Positions 63,825 through 64,000 of a stretch of 64,000 bases of DNA are shown here, piece after piece. Numbering within the stretch: the first letter of the stretch is position 1; every line of letters begins with the position of its first letter. Below the pieces are notes generated by a model. The model saw only the letters and a list, made by a program, of their open reading frames with translations. It did no database searches and was not told the DNA's origin. The DNA is taken from the NCBI GenBank assembly GCA_964019135.1, contig OZ025261.1, positions 35,206,820 through 35,270,819 of the forward strand. The letters run 5' to 3'. A program made the translations under genes and the position numbers. This stretch comes from Arenicola marina. Its lineage: Eukaryota; Annelida; Polychaeta; Arenicolidae.

Positions 63825-64000
63825 TTGATCGTGAAGGTCAGCGGGTTACAGACGCTCGCTGGTCATAAAGATCAACGGGTCACGGGCGCTCGCTGGTGGT
63901 GCATGTCAGCGGGTTACAGAAGCTCGCTGGTCGTGTAGGTCAACGGGTCATGGGCGCTCGCTGGTGGTGAAGGTCAGCGGGTCACGGGCGCTCGCTGGTC
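63825..64000. repeat. About 38-bp minisatellite running off the right edge
   Basis: Core AGGTCAGCGGGTTACAGA with GCTCGCTGGTCGTG, about 4.5 copies visible, truncated by the window end. Confidence 0.88.

Overview
The window is nuclear DNA from an animal, most likely a marine invertebrate bilaterian; I cannot name the species. The evidence is a multi-exon gene with GT-AG introns, a metazoan-type ubiquitin protease, Tigger/pogo, LINE and tRNA-SINE relics, and an extreme load of minisatellites. By my boundaries about 25 kb of the 64 kb lies in more than 30 different tandem arrays with units of 4 to 138 bp. Nearly all long open reading frames come from these arrays and are not genes.

Two protein-coding loci are supported, arranged head to head. 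On the plus strand (40991-55396) I could assemble a complete 16-exon coding sequence of 834 codons for a USP44/USP49-type histone deubiquitinase. It has an N-terminal ZnF-UBP domain, a USP Cys-box, a split zinc ribbon and a His-box, and every splice phase agrees. On the minus strand (37660-37921) is the first coding exon of a PLCL1/PLCL2 (PRIP) homologue, a catalytically inactive phospholipase C-like scaffold. It carries the family's PP1-docking and PKA-site segment and ends in a clean splice donor. No further PLCL exon is visible to its left, so 1-37659 is probably (inference) a first intron of more than 37 kb. The roughly 3 kb between the two start codons includes a candidate shared promoter near 37.9-38.2 kb.

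Layout: 1-36.1 kb is GC-rich and dominated by minisatellites and homopolymer G/C tracts. It contains a LINE 3' end nested in one array (10.4-10.8 kb), an LTR-like segment between two blocks of the same repeat (23.7-24.0 kb), a pogo-like non-autonomous element with TA target duplication (26.9-27.8 kb), two copies of one tRNA-derived SINE (28.7 and 30.8 kb), and a foldback MITE with 111-bp inverted repeats and a perfect 9-bp target duplication (32.3-32.8 kb). From 36.3 to 42.3 kb the DNA is AT-rich and almost array-free; it holds the PLCL exon, a Tigger relic and the USP 5' end. From 42.4 to 55.4 kb lies the USP44/49 gene, whose introns 4, 9 and 11 are each filled by a minisatellite. Intron 4 consists of 19 extra copies of the end of exon 4 with its splice donor. 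Downstream are a 2.5-kb 44-bp-unit array, unique AT-rich DNA and four more arrays up to the window edge.

The most interesting theme is the overlap of minisatellites with splicing signals inside one gene: repeated real splice-site sequence in intron 4, about 50 GGTAAGA-type decoy donors in intron 11, decoy acceptor copies before exon 14, and a stop-free three-frame array in intron 9. Several arrays also show higher-order structure (528 bp, 378 bp and roughly 680 bp), which points to recent segmental duplication within arrays.
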